NCBI GenBank assembly: GCA_022885665.1
Contig: JAGQDJ010000097.1
Coordinates: 62,001-126,000 of the forward strand
Length of the DNA: 64,000 nt
Direction: 5' to 3'
From: Triops longicaudatus
Lineage: Eukaryota; Arthropoda; Branchiopoda; Notostraca; Triopsidae
Every line of letters starts with the position of its first letter. Within the stretch, counting starts at the first letter, position 1. The translations under genes and the position numbers were made by a program. Under the pieces are notes generated by a model. That model searched no databases. It saw nothing but the letters and a program-made list of their open reading frames with translations, and had not been told where the DNA came from. This document shows positions 26,001 to 38,340 of the stretch, in pieces.

Positions 26001-26651
26001 GAAAACGAAATGAAAAGTGATGCGTTCTTTCACATGCGGTCCGGTGCACTGTCTCAAGTAGGCGATGCTGTTGATGGCCGTCTTGTAGTCCGTGCCAGGC
26101 ACGTACACAGCCATGGACAAGGGCCCTGGCCACCGTTGCGACAAAGGAACGAGATTGTCGAGGAAGTTGACATCTCCATGGGTCGTGTAAGTCACCGTTT
26201 CTTCACAACCGTAGTCCTTATCCGAGAGAATGTAGTTATTAAGCACCCAAAAGTTGCCGCGTTGTGCATAACTGAAAGTACGCTCTTTATTGCGACAAGG
26301 TAACGGCAATTCCACGGTAGGAAGTGTCGCTGCAGCTGATTGAGCCATTGCTGGCGAACTCGGTTCAGGACTACTTTCTGGAGCAGTGACTTCGTCGGTA
26401 TTGTCTTCGGTGGGAGAGGGAGGTAGAGGAGATAACAAAGGAGGCTGCAAGGCTTCCGGAGTGGAATCGGGCAACGCTACAATGACGTGCCGACTGGCTT
26501 GAGGAGATGACATATAAGCGATTTCGCCGGTTGACATTTGCACGGCGACGGCATTGTCCGAGGTGTTGGCCGCTTGTAGGGCCACATAGGTTAAGACGCA
26601 AAAATTGAAGAGGAGGCTGGCTCGGATCACGTATTTGCGTGAGCACCACAT
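23088..26651 (-). CDS. B4GAT1: GT49 glycosyltransferase, beta-1,4-glucuronyltransferase 1-like
   Basis: Golgi type II enzyme of family GT49. In vertebrates B4GAT1 adds glucuronic acid to the alpha-dystroglycan primer that LARGE extends; arthropods have several paralogues, so exact orthology is uncertain. Exons: 26651-25881, 25783-25391, 23592-23350 and 23285-23088; joins are GT-AG and all in phase 0, giving 534 residues. Visible: short cytosolic tail, membrane anchor at about 9-27, a Pro/Ser/Glu-rich stem to about residue 115, then family blocks FWVLNNYIL, THGDVNFLDNLVPLSQRWPGPLS, TYPVNILRNVAR, THYVLASDAELYPSP, FVLPIFE, PLYDERL and FLTHKPG. The metal-binding site reads Asp336-Ala-Glu338, not the human DxD. 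The stem is long compared with the vertebrate enzyme. The 1.8-kb second intron contains a retrotransposon remnant. Confidence 0.9.
24430..24494 (+). promoter_or_regulatory. Promoter-like site: TATA, initiator, donor
   Basis: TATAAAAG (24430-24437) is followed 33 bases later by a TCAGTT initiator (24461-24466), then by a strong splice donor GTGAGTAAC starting at 24489. The arrangement would give a short 26-base non-coding first exon read on plus, opposite to the host GT49 gene. No downstream partner exon was found. Confidence 0.4.
24549..24946 (+). mobile_element. Decayed non-LTR retrotransposon ORF2 C-terminus
   Basis: Read across frameshifts, this stretch gives pieces typical of the tail of reverse-transcriptase polyproteins: NRTITANRPDLV, then VPDDTNILATEAEK, KYKDLE, VVIGALGT and finally TARILRRVLG followed by a stop. 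The order matches intact elements, but at least three frame changes and an internal stop break it, so it is a dead fragment. It sits in an intron of the GT49 gene on the opposite strand. Ends are approximate. Confidence 0.7.
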
Positions 26652-29600
26652 GATGTATTTTTACTGGTATATAAAGCTCGCTTTCCAAATGTGAAAATCG
26701 GCAGTAAATTCGACTCTTAAGCTCGTCACGGATGCATGGAAACTAGCGCCTAAATAAAAAACAAAACAAGAAAGCAGGAATTAGCCAGTGCTAGCATTCA
26801 TAGGATAACAAACTTGCAAGACAGGTAAAACTGCAATACGTAAGGGAAACTGTATAGCAACATGCAACTACTGGACAAACCATTTCCTTCTCTAGGTCGA
26901 AATAAAGTCGTCCACTAAAAGAGATTCCGGACACATCCAAAGTCAAATATCTCAGTCCGACGCCTTGCTTGCAGGCGTATGGAGTTTGCTCCGTTGCATA
27001 GCGACTACAACGCTGGGGTTGGGGACGATCAATACACCCCCACCCCCGTTCATATATCACCTTGTTTATTATGGACCACCCCCAAAAATAGAAAGACCAC
27101 TTTGTTTCCTATACCACGTACCATAAATCTGTACACATTGCGCTTTCCTTCGTTGCCATGTTCACAGACTATTATCAACGGCATTAGTTGAGATTAGTAG
27201 GGACCTTATAGGGCTTAATAAGCGTGCTCTTTTCCGCGCGGTTTCCTTGCAAGTGACTTGTCCTGCTCTACTTGGCTTGCAACGATGTTCTGCTGACCAA
27301 ACCTCCGGTTCGCGGTATCATTAACCAAAAGCATGTTGGTTTCTTTACTTGCTCCAAACAGTTTAAAATTGGCCACTGAATGTTTCTAGTTCACTGGGCT
27401 ATGAGATCTTAACCCTTTAAGTGAGCCAACAACTAGAAAGCTCTACTACGTAAAGTATTGCGATAAGAAACCTCCAGTGTATACTTCCCGCCTTTAGGGT
27501 GGGAAAAACTTGATCCTTGAGGCTCTATCTCTTGGCTAATTAAAATGATATTAAACTTTAACAAGATGATATCTGCCAAGAGTGAGCATAGGGTCGCTTT
27601 ATCAATGTTGGCTACATTTTATCCATGTGGCTTATTGAGGTCACGGTGTTGCTGTAACAGCTTCCAAAAGCTTTCAGAATTCTGGTAAACTATCGCAAAA
27701 GGAGGCCATAACCTGCTTTCTCATCTTCACGGATGCAGACGCTCGTGAAACGAAGCATGTTGTTGCATCGTTGTATTTGGCAATGTTTTAAATTCGTCCC
27801 TTATTAATCTCTAGGTGAGATATGACGGTTACACTATCACTGGTCGCTTGACATGGCTGTTTAGCCTCCCTTTCTAAAGTTTACAGACAAGCTTTGCAGT
27901 ACTTTCCTTACAACTGTAAGGCAAGTCATTCAGCAAGTTATACAGACGCTTTGAGGAAGTCAATCAAACGTAAAAATGCACCGTCACAGGTTACGTGCCA
28001 TAAGCTACCCAGAAATCCTAAAAAAGGGAAAAAAGTCACAAGTCGCTCATCACGAAAGTTTCGTCAATACTTCATTTCACGGAAATTTTCTGCCTCTTTA
28101 AAGAGATTACTTAATATTTGGAGGGTCGACTTGCACTCATCAAGATTCCGTAAATTGACGACTTTCCCTTCTCTGTTTTAAACGCAACCTTTCCATGTGG
28201 ATCTTTAAGCTACATGAAGAAAGAGAGAGGGGAAAGGAAAAAGCTGGACAGAGAGCCGCCATACCTGAAAAATTTTTCCTCCGGCTGAAGAAAATGTTGA
28301 AAGAACTGCTTCAGTCAACCAAGGCCGGTGCGGTTGAATTCTTAACAAGACAAGGCCTCAAAGATACTTTATCACATTTTTTTACATCACTGATTCATTA
28401 TCTGTAGCGAGAAGGAATGCGATTTGTAAAGTTGTTCGTGGTGTAATTACTGTCCAGTACTAATAAACACGAAAGGTACGGGCAGCTTGATTTGCTCCTA
28501 AAGTTAGGCTACTGTCTTAAACGACGTTTGTGCCTCTTTTGTGCGAGTCCTGGCCACGCTGCAACCGGATGTCTTTGCTAGTCGCCCCTTTTTCTCGTAA
28601 GTTCTGCTACGCTGGTTCGCTACCGGGAAAAATTGCGTCTTTTATTAAAAGCTAGTCGGAGACAATGTGTACTATTATCCCGAAGCTGCACGACCAACAC
28701 CAACAGCAAACACTTGACCTTCACCTTTGCGCCACCAGGCCATGACCGCCATGAGCACGTAAAAAGAAGCAGACAAGGTAAGCAGGTATCTTCATCTTTT
28801 CCCGTATTCTTCCCCCCTTTTTGGTTTGCCCATCATATGGCTAACAGGTACTCTGGCCCAACAGATCCTTCAGTAAAAAGAACGAGTTTGACATCTTCCT
28901 CCTTTATCTGGGTAGCTTTTCCTGTCTGATTCAACTACAATGGCACACAGCATGACCAAGCCATACCCGAACTTTGAGATCATCCACCAAGAAAGCTTTT
29001 CTGGAGGCTTTCAGGGTCAGGCATACCATAAAGCACCAGCAACATCTCAAGTCTCCATTTCCGTTTCAAGTGACGCACTCCATAACGAGCCTAGCAAAAG
29101 CCCTTTCGTGGCCTAGGGAACCAAAGACGAAAAAGTCACGAAGGAACAGAAAAAAGCAATTTCTCATGACCCCTTTTTTATCGTAGATAATTGATAAAAA
29201 TTGTCAGGAGTAGTAATGTACAACGGAAAATAATAACTCAAACGGAGGGCAGCGACGTTCATATTACGTTTCAAGGCCAGTTAAATGGTAACAGTGACTG
29301 TAATGGGTGCAGTTGGAGATACCTAAGTCCTAGAATTGAGTTTTTATTCAGAAAGCTTTCATTAAATTTGTGAGTTACGGTTAGCTTTTGGCCACTCTTT
29401 ATTTTACGGAAAATGAAAATCCCCCAAATTGGACCTCATTAAGGTTTTTAAGTTTGTAGGCCTATACCAGGTTGTTAAAACGAAAGTTGTGTGGGCCTAT
29501 CCCTGGATCTGAATACCGTACTACAGTCGGTTATAAGAGTATCCAGGAAATCCTTCGGTAAGTGCTATTATAACAAAGTCTAAGTAACTCTTAGAATTCT

Positions 29601-32600
29601 TTCACTTCTGCACTCTAAAATTCTTAGCACTGCTCAGCTTCCACGAGTGACGTTTACAAGTGAGGTTGATTTTTTCTATGGAAGTTACATTCAGTCAAAC
29701 TGAATTGCCTTCCGATGGTCTTTACCACAATTTTGTCATGACCATGAAGACATGTCAACGTACAATGCAAGGTTACCGTAACCACAAGCGTAGCATGCGC
29801 ATTGCGGAAGACGGGAAAATTAGGAAATGTTTCATTGTGAATGTGATTTCCTGACCTCGGTGCACTTGCGTCAAAAACTTGGTTTACAAGTCTTCGAATC
29901 CTGTTGTTGGAAGTCGGCGGACGTCCTCTTGCGCTTGTTCGGTTTCCTTATTAAACTTGTTTTGCAAATTTTACAAAATGCGACGAGGGCACTGAACACC
30001 GTACAAGGGGTCAAATCTGTCACAATCACGGATGAGGCTGTTTTGCGACGAAACTAACAGCACGTCAAAATCTCGTATCGTTCGTTCGAGCGTTTGTTAA
30101 AACATGTTGGAACCAACAGAAGGTGTGACAACCATCCGCGGGAAAGCAACAAGGGAGACTGGCTTTTTGGGTGCCAGTCGGTCCGTTTCCCATCTACCGC
30201 CTGCAGGCGAAACGAAAGAAAAATCAACTCGGGAGTGTACCTTTGCAGAACGAGGAAGAAGAGGAGGAGAAGACGGTGGTGGTTAGTGGCAGCGGTTGGC
30301 GCATTCCAGGCCATACGAATGACCAAAAATGCTCCTGGACTGTTGAGGTTTGGTGCATGTCCTTTTAGTACAGCAAAGAATCAACATCGAAATAGGTATT
30401 CCCATGATTTCCTAACCACATAAAAACGAGGTGTCATCTTCGGCCGCTTATAATTCTCTAACTCTAACCACAAAGGCCATCACACCAAGAAAATCTTTTC
30501 AAACTGTAGCCGATCTCAAGGTTCGGAAAATGGATCCCAGAGGCAGGTAAACTGTTTTGCCGAAAGCGACCAAATTTTGAACCCTCCTAAGCAGTCTATT
30601 TTTAGCTCAACACAGCGAACCCAGCATATACGCGATAGATAGGTTCCGCGATAACACCGCGTAAACTGAGCCATGTTTAACATGGGTAAGGAAAGGATGC
30701 GTTCCCTTCTCTCGGAAAACTTGTTCTTGTTGAGTTACAACAAATTTGGCAAAAAAATCTAGTTTTAATTGTATGAATATGTAAAGGTTTACCTATTACA
30801 TGTGAGTAATTGTTAAACTGCTATCGTTACTGGAAGTCTTTAAAGTACACTGTAAACCACGGAATTTAAATGCTGCCTATTCGACATGACTCGTTGCATC
30901 GGTCTTCTATTCCAGCGAGTCTCCTTTAGTGCTTCGCAGTTTCGCTTCTTAGAGCCAACATATTTATCATTATGGTGAAAAAGAGCAAGAGTATGTAATT
31001 TTAAGCAAAAGTTTACCCAATTCTGACCGCGTAAAAAACAGCGTAACTGGGGTTTCACTGTATAAGCATCTAATTAAAATCCGCATGTTTGGAATCTCTG
31101 TCCAGTTTGTTTAAAGATATGTTTTGATTTTTTCAGCGTATGTTACGTCTAACCCTTGAAAGTACCCAGAAGTTTTCTATTCAGTTTCCTGTATCTTAAA
31201 GTATATAATGCATGGTCGAAACTTTTCGCGCTTAAAGGTTGAGACATTTCGAGCGAGATTCTTCCACGAGGTTAATTCAAAAGAGCAAGGTCCTCTGGAA
31301 CTTGGGTATTTACGCAACTTTATAGGGTTCTGTCTCACGAAAGTGGAAGTTCCCAGCGAAGGGTGTTTGCCTACTTTCCATTTCAGTTTACCCAGGGTGC
31401 ACTTGGGCAGAAAACCTTCTTGGTACCTGTCTTTTATGCCTTGAAAGTTCAAGGTTAGGCGGCTACACTTTTGAATGAATTGAAATTGTGTAGGCATACC
31501 CAAGCGCTAGGGGAATGAGACAGTTTCGCTTCGCATTGCCTGCTTAAGTCTCGGTCTGTGGTAGAGTCTTTGAAGTTTCTGGGCCTTTTTTCACCTCTTT
31601 TTCAGAAGCTTTACTTTACAGCACGAAGGGAGATTAGAAGAGCTCAAAAAAGAAGTACCATCGCGTGCGAGTTTTTTTTATATCAAGTGCTACATAGCAG
31701 TGCAGTGGTTAAGCATAGAAAAGTTACAGACAGGCTTGAGGGAAATTCTTTAAAGCTACCACGGCATTTCGAAGCTTACAAGAAAGTTCACTGGCACCGG
31801 ACATGGCTAGAATTAAAGCACGAACTAAAGTTATGTTCTTTGATGTCGCTAAATGACACTCTTAAGTCGAAAGTGGTATTTCAGAAGTTGGTAGGTACAA
31901 GAACTCGCGGATGTTTGTGCAGGTATATGAAGAATAAATAATAAAAGATTCGTAAAAGAAATCACAACTAGGAACGAAATAAAAAGGGAAATGTAGCCAA
32001 TACAGTGAAAGCATTGGAGTGGGCAAGAAAGCTATGGACAAAAAGTTTCGCTTCCTGAAGATGCCATGAAAGGTTTTTCTCGATTCCGTTCCCCAAAAAA
32101 CTATCAACGGTCGTGATGGGATATTTATGGGAAGCTTGGAGAGATGCCAGTACTTTTGATCGCTGTCCAAATGGCCCGACACAGCAGAGATGCTCCTTAG
32201 CCGTCGATTAGTCTTTTCCGCTTTTCTTAGCTTAGGTTTATGTTTTAGAAAAAAATGGGAGGAAGCTTTCCAACTTCACTTTACAGGAAACCGAAACTTT
32301 CCAGAGCTTTTAACTCTACAAGAAATCAATAGTATTGTACACTTTGTTCTTTCACATATTATGGGTAGAGTATGTAAGTGAAGTTCTGCGATTTTTTTTC
32401 CTTAAAAGTATGCAGGTTTTCGGTTGGAAGAAGCTTTGCGAGCTTAAGGATTTTGATAAAGTGGATTATTTTTCTGTTTTTGTAAGCTACATTAATTGAA
32501 TGTGGACGTGTAAGCGTTTTGAAAATGTATAGTACATGAAAAGCAACATATTTGTGATGCATGAAATGCACTCAAATCTGAATACGTGAACAATTTCCCC

Positions 32601-34173
32601 GTAAAATGGATCTCGGTCTAACATCAAAGCGAAGCCAGAAGTAAGCTTTTCAGAAGATACGTTTATGTAGTTTTAAACTTTTACGCCGCTCGCATTTTTT
32701 ACTCTTCGGTGTTGATGCACAGCTAAATCCGTGCATTGTACTTATTCGAATAACACAGTAAAAGTGTATTATAATAATCGAGTGCAAATGAGAAAAAATT
32801 TTTGACAGTCAGACCTTCCTTCGTGCATTCATTTATTCCATCTAAGTTGTAACACTGTACGCAATGAGTGTAAATTAGTGTTAAATTATACTGACAATTG
32901 CTTTAGCGGTAAGCGCAAATTTAGTTATGAAGCATGGGTTTCCTATGGGAAACGGGGCACACCTGAGTAAAGAGTGATAAAGTACCTATCGTGGAAAGTG
33001 ATTCAAAATAAACCGCGTCTGGATTAGTGAGGTGTAGGCCATAGAAAGGGGAAGCCTTGGCCTCAGCAGTAAATCATAAAAGGTGTTCCAATACTTAGCG
33101 TAATGGAGTCGTTCCGTTCTAGCACGAAGGCACATATAACGCCAAAGGCCGGCACCGTTTTGTTCACTGTATTGTTCACTACACAAAGGCTCAGTTTAAC
33201 CTAAGCCTCAGGTTATGGCTCCGGTGGGTGCACCGAACCCTGCTGTAAGGGAGTTACATGTTAAAATACTTCGGACGATTTTACAAAGACATTCCCTTTT
33301 GCCTAATTTTACTCTTATTTTTCGTAACAAATTCTCGCGGAATCATGAAACCTAGCACACGTTGTTGAAGTGTTTGAAAAAACTTTGTAAATCTGCATTG
33401 AACAATTTAAAATGTGTTTACTTAATTTATAAAAGCTTTTCCAAACTTTCGACTTCAAATGTACCAGTTACCAAACTAACCCATTAGCGGAACCGACCCT
33501 TAAAGAAAAATCTTGTCTTAATAAGTTACCGAATGTTATGAAACATGTCAAGCGCGTTTTTAATATTATTTTTAGAAAGCGTTGAAACTTTACTTTCGTG
33601 CCATAATTTCGATAACTGGTTACTCTATGTCAATTGTACTATGATCTTATCCTTTACAAAATCTTCGGTCCTAATACAAGGGGGCAATGAGCTAAGCTCA
33701 AGCCTTGCCAATAGAAAAAACAAAGCTACTCTGTGTAATCTTGACGAAGTGCAGTGGATAATGTGCGCTATTATATTGTGACAAAATTCCAAAACGTGCT
33801 CATGGAACTAACAGAATCATTTATCGTGCAGTTATCTAAAAGCAGCTTGAACTATACGTCCACTAAAACTGTCATCGTTAGCGTCTGTGTGAAGTTCCGC
33901 TTAAGCTAAGCCGCAGAATTACGGTCACAAATTTACCTAAGTTACGGTAACACTCAAGTACTCGCATCTTCACCATGAACTGAACGTTTTACGCTCATAA
34001 TGCTTTTGGTAAGTTTTGAAGGAATATTCCATGCTGAGCTAATTTTAACACGTCTATGCATTTGCAAACTCCTAAGACAGGATCGTGAAATACGTGTATG
34101 TATGTGCACGCATACGACCATGACGTCCAGACGTTTGAACCCTTTTTACAATAACTTGACATAACGGAGGCTT
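26652..34173. other. Gene-poor region, left part
   Basis: No exon passes my standard here. There are GC-richer patches (about 28550-28960 and 30100-30330), one with a strong donor-like GACAAG/GTAAGC at 28778, but no reading frame I trust. A purine-rich GGAAGAAG run lies near 30250. The rest is AT-rich intergenic sequence. Confidence 0.4.
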
Positions 34174-34458
34174 TATATAGTCGGCGTGCCGAAGTGCCAC
34201 GTTTCTACAGTGGCTGAGTCAAGCCAAACCGGAATGTTGCACAGTTAGACCACACTTTGCTTTTTAAGGCAGGTGACCTAAACGTCTAGAGCGGAAAGTA
34301 AAGGGCAAAACTTTCTTGTTCGCTCCCTGTGAGAGTCGAGACTTCATTTCTCTTTTGAGACGTTAGTGAGAGGCTTTGTACAACGTTGACTTCTCAGAAA
34401 CTAAAAGCGTTTGTCTTCAAACGTCTTCTACTATCCTGCACGTCGTATAAGTGTAAGT
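34174..34458 (+). promoter_or_regulatory. Possible promoter and non-coding first exon
   Basis: TATATAG at 34174-34180 is followed about 275 bases later by a near-ideal splice donor GTAAGTAT at 34453-34460. Between them there is only a tiny upstream frame, so the segment could be an untranslated first exon of a plus-strand transcript such as Lim3. There is no clear initiator, so this is speculative. Confidence 0.2.
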
Positions 34459-34460
34459 AT

Positions 34461-37198
34461 TCCGAGTGTCTTCTTTAGATCACGTGGAATAGATCGTGCT
34501 ACACATCCCCACATGCGTCAGACACTGGAGTATAAACTTCCAAAGTGCAGAAAATGGTGCATAGTTGTGTTGGCAGGTTTACCTTGACCAAGAATCCACT
34601 GCAGTACAGCCTGTAGCGTGTATGTTGTACGGTATTTTGGAACCTTGGCAGATATAGCTAGTAGAGCAAAGATGTTAACAAGTTTTTTCGTGGTGGAAAC
34701 TTTCAGGAACGAGTTCAGAAGCTGTTTCTCAGAGCAGCAAGCCCAGTCTTAAAATTTAGTGGTAAACTTCCGTCGACAACTTTTTAAAAAATCGTGAGAG
34801 AATCGGTACAGTTTCACACTCTCCACAGTGTTATCTTACGATAAAACGAACTGTTCACTGGAACACTTATTCTGATAAACACATAGGGCTGAGCTCCGTT
34901 GCCTATGCTTGCGATTCCGTCCAGAGTCAGGCTAAGACTGCGTTAAGAGCTTGAGACAGGATCTATAATAGTTTCCTAGGTGTGCTGTCCTTGGCGAGCA
35001 AGGGAGAGAACCCTCCTCGTGGGCTTCAGTGGCACAATGCCAGTTATGAAGATTTCGCATTCCCGTCCGCCGTTTGCTCCCACATCCTAGGCCTAAAGCT
35101 GCCATGGGAAATATTGGACACTGGTAACTTGAAGTAAAAAGTAAGACGCTAACGTGGTTATCGTTACAAAATGTAGATACTTTCTTTTGGTGCAAAAAGA
35201 CCGTCACTTTCGGAACCGCGGAGTGAATAGGCATTGTAATATCATGGGAATGTTGCCAAGATACCGATAAGTTCTAATCATGATTTCATAAACAGGACGC
35301 TTTCTAGCTGTTTTCTCTAACCTTTGTCTGTAGTTTTATTTGGTTGTGATGTAACTTTCAATCAACAGATGCTCGTTCCTCAAGCTTCGTTTGGATCAGA
35401 CTTCCCTGGATTCGATTGCAATTGCATTTAAACAGTTCGAATTAAAGTACCCGTAGTTTTAATTCCTGTTTTGAGATTTAGTTCCTATTTTTTGTGCAGA
35501 GAGGCATTGCCGTTATTTTAGTTCTATTTTATTTAATGGAAAATCTTGTATCCACTTTTAAATTCGAAACATTCACATGCATAGCTTACTAATGCTTACG
35601 TTTATTTTAGAAAATCTTGTTATTATTGGCGGAAAGGATTAGAACATTTACAGCAAACTTTGTGTGGTCCTTTTTCGTCAGTTATGTATTTGAACTTTTA
35701 CTTTCGTTATTAGAAAGCGCGTAGTGGAGAGTGAGGGAGTGTTAATTTTAACTTACTTATTTATTTTTATAAATTCCGCCGCATTTTTTATGTTTAACTA
35801 CATATTTTCTTTATCATTCATTGCGTTATTTGTATTTTGAAGTTTAGTTTTTTTTTTTTTTTTGTTCTCGTGTCTAGCTGTTTTATTTTATTAGATTTTT
35901 CGCAATTTCTTTTAGTGTAATATGACATAATTGAACTGAAAATATTGGAACAACTGTGCTTCGCTGATCCCGTACTTATTTCTCTTTTACGTGAGCCAGA
36001 AAGACGAGCTTCTTTCGTCGTCGTCGTTTACTTCTCAATGAAGACCTTTAAAAGGGAAATCCATCTCTTGAGCATTTTTTGCTGCTCCACTCAATCTGGA
36101 AACGGCTAAAACACGGCCGGATCGCGATCTAAAAACTGACAATTTTTGCATGTCCTTGTTCTGGATTTGTAGAATGATTGAATTAAGTTGCCAAAATATT
36201 GCATTTAGGAGTGGGGACGTTTGCACACGTCTGCCAGCTAGAATAGCAAAGATTGAATGCAATATTGAACGCAATACCAAGCTGGAGTGTTGCATCACGT
36301 CAACGTGCCAAGCTTTGATTGTGGAAGATTTTTGGGGTTCGTGTTACTTAATCATTGTTAGCAAGTTACTTCATCTTCTTCTTCCAGCAGATCCACTTCC
36401 GGGCGACAGTCTCTTCGACTATTAAAAAAAGAACATCCTAACGTTGTTACGAAGGAATCCTGAAATCAAAATTCGCCGAACAAAGTTTGCACAACAGAAA
36501 TTTTTCGAAGATTTCACAACTCCTGGAATTGCCTTTATAACAGAACAGGGTTAAGCGCAAACGAGAGTGTACGACTTCGTGATTCCATCGTGAACTCCGA
36601 ACAGTTAGACGATTCGTTGTTTTGTGTTTGAATAAACTAGTATGATCGTCACACGTTTCATTTTTTACTTGAAAGCAAGCGACTTTCGATAGATTTGGTT
36701 TCAAAAAGAACAACGATAAGTACCCCATGATTTCATACTCAACTAAAGCTAGAGTTAATCTCGACTCGAACGATCCAAGCAAACAGCCCTGTACAAACTA
36801 AATAGCCTTTACGTGCGCGGCGTCCCTTACTGTACTCTCGCGAATATTCTGCAACCCATAGGAAGACTTGCGCAATGGTAATTTTCATTCTTGCCCCGTG
36901 CCTTATCGTTAGAAAAGGAGTATTTGTGTGGGTCGGTGGGTTACCGAGTAGATCTAATGCATTTTACTCTATGAGTATACGTCATATTTTACGCACCTGT
37001 TTTTATCATGTTGTAGATTCCTTCTTACCTTGGGCAGCATTCTCGCATCATGCGTTCATGCCCTAACGGTTCTAAAAATGTATCAAGAATCACGTGTCAA
37101 ATTTGCTGCTATGAGCTACATTACGAACAGTTCTTCGTGGTAGTTGTCAAGGAACCAACTCTGAATTAGTATTCTGTTATGTCTTGAATTTTAAAGGT
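34461..37198. other. Gene-poor region, T-rich section
   Basis: No gene seen. From about 35460 to 35960 the plus strand is strongly T-rich, including a run of 18 T near 35848. Nothing else stands out. Confidence 0.4.
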
Positions 37199-37300
37199 GT
37201 GGGGGGGGGGGATATTAATCAAACAATAGCAGCTTGCAAAATTGTTTTTTGGGGTCAGGGGCGTCACGAGGGGAGGTTTGGGGGGGGGGGGATGCCACCA
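37199..37300. repeat. G-run element fragment
   Basis: Two runs of ten or more G (near 37201 and 37280) flank CAGGGGCGTCACGAGG, which resembles the terminal sequence of short transposons common in animals. It may also form a G-quadruplex. No full boundaries. Confidence 0.4.
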
Positions 37301-37699
37301 CCCAGTAATTGGTCGAAAGCCGGTAAAATCGCCAAGTATAGTCGTATAATTAAAGTCCACCCACCAATGAAAAAACACTCGCGACGCTCCTGTTAGGAGT
37401 CCATGAAGCAAGAATTTGCTTTTGGTATGTCAGGACTCTATATTTGTAGGTTAGAAATATTACTTGTTCGTATAAGTAAAAACATTATCACAGTACATTT
37501 CGACCACTTTTCGTTTTATTGGATACCATCACTTCTCAAAAAAAGCACTTTCTTGTTTTTCATTTCTGTTTTGGCTGGTTTTGAGTAAAAATGAAACAAA
37601 AATTTTGACTTTTACAAAATGGTAAAGAATAGAATAAGCTAGTCGGTTTTTATTGCGTGGTGGCTTGTTCAAAGAGTATTTTGTTTTTAAAACTACGCG

Positions 37700-38340
37700 T
37701 TGAAAATTGCCCCACTCAGGTACAACTTTGAGCGCGAGCAAAATATTGCACAACAAAGTATTAAATTTCACACACAAAAAAACTTTTTTCACGTAGTTGG
37801 TGTTGATCAGCTGACATGGCTGACAATTTTGCCTGAAGAAAATGAAGAGTTATTTTAGGGAAAATAAATTAAGAGAGGTCGACAGAAAAAGATGTAGTTA
37901 AATCTTAGTACTTATTTTCCTTTACACTTTTGCACTTGACTACAATTCCTACGTTTCCGCAACTGCTAGTCTGACCACAGTATTTTCAAATGTCAAGTGG
38001 AGTTTTGGTTTTTGAGTTGCGTTTTCTTGCGTTTTTCTCGAAAGTAGCGTTTTTCCTAACCCCGACGCTGTCCCCTCCTCGTTACCTTGAAAAAGCCTTA
38101 AGCCAGAACACAGGAAAAGGGTTAGAGTTGTCTGGGTAACTTTGAATGTCGAATTTCCCCGAAGGTGAATGGCTGTGACTGTGTTTTGATTAAGGTGACA
38201 GAAAGACTGAGAATATAATATTTCTAAAAAGGCACGTATCCTCTGTCAAAGTTGTCTTTTGGCTATGAAAATTGAAAGACACTGAAAATATGCCTGAAAT
38301 GCCTCTTACTTTTAACTCGTTATTGCTAAGGAAGTGTATT
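37700..38340 (-). repeat. Dispersed repeat family, copy 2 (reverse)
   Basis: The reverse complement of this segment follows the copies at 46970-47730 and 58340-59000 in the same order. Shared pieces include TTTGAGCGCGAGCAA, a block around GAGTTGCGTTTTC, CCCGAAGG with flanking AAATT, and ACTGTGTTTTGAT followed by AGGTGACA. Divergence is considerable and the edges are approximate. Confidence 0.65.

Noticed and set aside
26669..26676. TATA-like TATATA before the GT49 start codon
   Set aside because: It lies only about 20 bases before the ATG, so transcription would start within the coding sequence; unlikely to be used.
31558..31941. 127-codon plus-strand frame in the desert
   Set aside because: No family resemblance, no splice context and composition like random AT-rich sequence.
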